The position numbers and the translations under genes are program-made. From CAKAHY01 sp041848045 (GTDB lineage: Bacteria; Bacillota; Clostridia; Lachnospirales; Lachnospiraceae): a DNA stretch of 16,957 nucleotides. The DNA lies in the NCBI GenBank assembly GCA_041848045.1, contig JBGZHY010000067.1, positions 1 through 16,957 of the forward strand, in the 5' to 3' direction. Positions 14,892 through 16,957 of the stretch are shown here, one piece after another. A model generated the notes under the pieces. That model worked only from the letters and a program-made list of their open reading frames with translations. It searched no databases and had not been told where the DNA came from. How positions within the stretch are numbered: position 1 is the stretch's first letter; the number at the start of each line of letters is the position of its first letter.

Positions 14892-15764
14892 TTACTGCAA
14901 AATTTCAGGGCTTAAAATCATACTGCTGTCGTTGGAGGTGTTGACCTTCGGCAATTCGCCGTTCCACTTTTCGATCATCATTTTTCTGAGGAGATTATCG
15001 GAAAGGGAATTGCTTTCAATGGCATTTGCCTGGGCTTCCAGTTCCTTTTCTTTCAATTTCAATTCTGCCAGCTTTACCCTGTTTTCCTGTTCAATGAAAA
15101 GCTTCTGCTGTTCCGCCTTGGCTTTGTCTACAGACTGCTCCGCCACCTTCTTTTCTTCAACGGCTCTTTCATATTCATCGCTGAAGTCATGGTTGACGAT
15201 GGAAACATTGCTGACCGCCATACCGTATTTTTCAAGATCATCCTTTAAATCGGCGAAGATAATCTGGGAGATTTCCGTTCGCTTGGATACAAATTCCTCT
15301 ATAGTGTATTTAGCGATGGTGGATTGTACGATTTCCTTGGTACGGGGGCGAATGTACCTATCTTCCTGCTTGCCGGCAAAAGCCCGATACAGGGTAACGG
15401 GATCGCTGACATTGGCCTGTACCAGCAGTTCCAAACGAATGCTTTGCATATCCTTTGTGGAAACCTCCAAATCCAAAGAATCTATGGAGCCGAAGCTGTA
15501 TGCCTGCTCACGGATTTCCATTAAGCTTTTGGTCTGTACGAAAGGAATTTTAAAATGCAGACCCTCGGACTGTACGGCGGTAATCTTACCGAAGGTTTTA
15601 ATGATGGCAACCTCGCCGGTGTTAACCACATACAGATTACGTATCACAAGGAAAAATAAAAACAGTATTGCCAAAAGATAAACAACATACTTTGCCATTT
15701 TATTCGGTTTGACTGCATCTACAAATTTTTCCTTCGGATTAGCATTATTTTTTTGTTGAAACAT
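14892..15764 (-). CDS. SPFH (prohibitin/HflC-like) membrane protein
   Basis: SPFH proteins form membrane-anchored oligomeric rings or microdomains and often modulate membrane proteases such as FtsH. The 290-residue protein has a short basic N-terminus, one membrane helix (about 26-42), an SPFH/Band-7 domain (about 44-225, with VNTGEVAIIKTFGKI at 47-61 and a conserved HFKIPF) and a Glu/Lys/Ala-rich coiled coil (about 200-255). A frame extension to a TTG seven codons upstream is rejected because AAAGGAGG (complement of 15774-15781) lies inside it; the ATG at 15764 sits 8 bases after that site. HflK, FtsH or an NfeD partner is not adjacent, so the partner is unknown. It has its own promoter, diverges from adhE and ends at a shared terminator. 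HflC, prohibitin or general stomatin cannot be told apart from the sequence alone. Confidence 0.85.
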   Translation of the reverse strand: MFQQKNNANPKEKFVDAVKPNKMAKYVVYLLAILFLFFLVIRNLYVVNTGEVAIIKTFGKITAVQSEGLHFKIPFVQTKSLMEIREQAYSFGSIDSLDLEVSTKDMQSIRLELLVQANVSDPVTLYRAFAGKQEDRYIRPRTKEIVQSTIAKYTIEEFVSKRTEISQIIFADLKDDLEKYGMAVSNVSIVNHDFSDEYERAVEEKKVAEQSVDKAKAEQQKLFIEQENRVKLAELKLKEKELEAQANAIESNSLSDNLLRKMMIEKWNGELPKVNTSNDSSMILSPEILQ

Positions 15765-15792
15765 GATTTTTTCCTCCTTTTTCAATGCTTAA

Positions 15793-15821
15793 AGTATAAG
15801 TTATTCCTTTTTGATTTGCAA
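15793..15821 (-). promoter_or_regulatory. Promoter of the SPFH gene
   Basis: On the minus strand TTGCAA (complement of 15816-15821), a 17-base spacer and TATACT (complement of 15793-15798) predict a start about 20 bases before the ATG at 15764, so the leader is very short and holds little beyond the ribosome binding site. Confidence 0.75.
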
Positions 15822-15856
15822 GAAGACAAATGCTGAAGATTTTATTTCGGAATACG

Positions 15857-15888
15857 GTATTGACAAATAAATATCAATACTATATACT
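15857..15888 (+). promoter_or_regulatory. adhE promoter with an overlapping Rex-like palindrome
   Basis: TTGACA (15860-15865), a 17-base spacer and TATACT (15883-15888) form a strong promoter. GTATTGA (15857-15863) and TCAATAC (15874-15880) make a perfect 7-bp dyad over the -35 and spacer. Its inner 18 bases, TTGACAAATAAATATCAA (15860-15877), match 10 of the 14 defined positions of the clostridial Rex consensus TTGTTAA-N4-TTAACAA with the same total length. Rex senses NADH/NAD+ and commonly represses adhE (established). A site in this position would block polymerase. Confidence 0.6.
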
Positions 15889-15932
15889 GTGAAGTGTTAA
15901 AAAAATAACGAAATAAACAAGAGGAGAACATT

Positions 15933-16957
15933 ATGGCGAGTAAAACGTATTTGGTTGACAGCGTTGACAACTTGAGAAAGAAGATGGATGAGCTGCGCAA
16001 AGCACAGGAAGTGTTCGCGGCTTATACCCAGGAACAAGTGGATAAGGTATTTTATGAGGCATCCATGGCTGCCAATAAAGCGCGTATTCCTTTGGCGAAG
16101 ATGGCAGTTGCCGAAACCGGTATGGGGATTGTAGAAGACAAGATTATCAAGAACCATTATGCCTCCGAATATATTTATCATCAATATAAGCATACCAAGA
16201 CCTGCGGCGTGCTGGAGGAGGATGCGGCTTTCGGCATTAAAAAGATTGCGGAGCCTATCGGCGTGGTGGCGGCGGTTATCCCTACGACCAATCCGACCTC
16301 AACGGCAATTTTTAAGACGCTGCTTGCTTTGAAAACAAGGAATGCCATCATCATCAGTCCTCATCCGAGAGCGAAGAACTGCACCATTGAGGCTTCCCGT
16401 ATTGTTTTGGAGGCGGCAGTGAAGGCGGGAGCGCCGAAGGGGATTATCGGCTGGATAGATGTGCCGTCTTTGGAGCTGACCAACGAGGTTATGGCAACGG
16501 CGGACATTATTCTGGCGACGGGAGGTCCGGCTATGGTAAAGGCGGCATATTCCTCCGGAAAGCCTGCCCTGGGCGTAGGTCCGGGAAATGTACCGGTCAT
16601 CATCGACGATTCTGCCGATGTGAAGCTGGCGGTCAATTCCATCATTGTTTCCAAAACCTTTGACAACGGTATGATTTGTGCTTCCGAGCAGGCTCTGTGC
16701 GTGGTGGATAAGGTTTATGAAGCGGTAAAGGCGGAGTTGACCAAGAGAGGCTGCTATTTCCTGAACAAGGCGGAAACGGACAAGGTCAGAAAGACCATCA
16801 TCATTAACGGCGCCCTGAATGCAAAAATTGTGGGACAGAGTGCACATAAGATTGCGGAGCTTGCAGGGATAAAGGTGGCGGAGGAAACCAAGATTTTAAT
16901 CGGCGAGGTGGAGTCCGTGGAGCTGACGGAGGCTTTTGCCCATGAGAAGCTTTCTCC
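15933..16957 (+). CDS. adhE: Bifunctional acetaldehyde-CoA/alcohol dehydrogenase, N-terminal part
   Basis: AdhE reduces acetyl-CoA to acetaldehyde and then ethanol, regenerating NAD+ in fermentation; it forms cytosolic spirosomes. The window holds 341 codons of the aldehyde dehydrogenase half and then ends. Visible motifs are IAEPIGVVAAVIPTTNPTST (105-124), TGGPAMVKAAYSSGKPA (196-212), GVGPGNVPV (214-222) and the catalytic Cys249 in KTFDNGMICASEQ (241-253). These match AdhE rather than general aldehyde dehydrogenases. The iron-dependent alcohol dehydrogenase half should follow; if it does not, this would be a stand-alone acylating acetaldehyde dehydrogenase. The ATG is 6 bases after GAGGAG (15921-15926). 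The promoter carries a Rex-like dyad. No stop occurs before the right edge. Confidence 0.93.
   Translation, partial: MASKTYLVDSVDNLRKKMDELRKAQEVFAAYTQEQVDKVFYEASMAANKARIPLAKMAVAETGMGIVEDKIIKNHYASEYIYHQYKHTKTCGVLEEDAAFGIKKIAEPIGVVAAVIPTTNPTSTAIFKTLLALKTRNAIIISPHPRAKNCTIEASRIVLEAAVKAGAPKGIIGWIDVPSLELTNEVMATADIILATGGPAMVKAAYSSGKPALGVGPGNVPVIIDDSADVKLAVNSIIVSKTFDNGMICASEQALCVVDKVYEAVKAELTKRGCYFLNKAETDKVRKTIIINGALNAKIVGQSAHKIAELAGIKVAEETKILIGEVESVELTEAFAHEKLS

Noticed and set aside
15765..15785. N-terminal extension of the SPFH protein to a TTG
   Set aside because: The extension is made of the ribosome binding site AAAGGAGG of the ATG at 15764.
1..16957. CRISPR array, insertion sequence, phage, toxin-antitoxin or defence system, tRNA or rRNA
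   Set aside because: No spaced direct repeats, transposase or integrase motifs, defence-gene motifs or RNA gene sequences were recognised. Nearly all coding sequence belongs to well-known housekeeping families.

Overview
The window looks like core chromosome from a low-to-mid-GC anaerobic Firmicute, probably a clostridial (Lachnospiraceae-like) species. This is inference from gene content (PepV, MetNIQ, type III pantothenate kinase, a clostridial-type AdhE), strong AGGAGG ribosome binding sites, two accepted or rejected TTG starts, and sigma-A-type promoters with 17-bp spacers. I recognise no species.

Layout. Bases 1-1110 are visibly AT-rich and carry one CapA-family gene, probably a lipoprotein, whose 5' end may lie outside the window, followed by a degenerate-looking stretch. 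A 15-bp perfect hairpin (1151-1192) separates this block from a GC-richer housekeeping region. There, coaX (minus) and coaBC (plus) diverge from an 84-bp promoter region. coaBC continues into prfC (release factor 3) and pepV (M20 dipeptidase) with small gaps, a likely operon. Next is a complete methionine ABC importer, metN-metI-metQ, with its own promoter inside a set of nested inverted repeats and a strong terminator after metQ. argH follows with a clear promoter, then rpsO and pnp, each preceded by a leader that can fold into a long stem. mgtE follows pnp and converges on a minus-strand SPFH (prohibitin/HflC-like) gene across a shared bidirectional terminator. The SPFH gene and adhE diverge from a region with two good promoters. 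The adhE promoter overlaps an 18-bp Rex-like palindrome. adhE runs off the right edge.

How the genes relate. coaX and coaBC supply consecutive parts of CoA synthesis (pantothenate phosphorylation; cysteine ligation and decarboxylation), and AdhE consumes acetyl-CoA to regenerate NAD+. PepV and MetNIQ provide amino acids from peptides and from outside the cell. rpsO-pnp is the widely conserved S15/PNPase pair.

No CRISPR array, insertion sequence, phage gene, tRNA or rRNA was recognised, and I do not see a new multi-gene system. The most interesting signals are non-coding: the pnp leader stem, the rpsO leader stem, the nested dyads before metN, and the Rex-like operator before adhE. All structures were found by reading complementarity by eye; no folding or database search was run.
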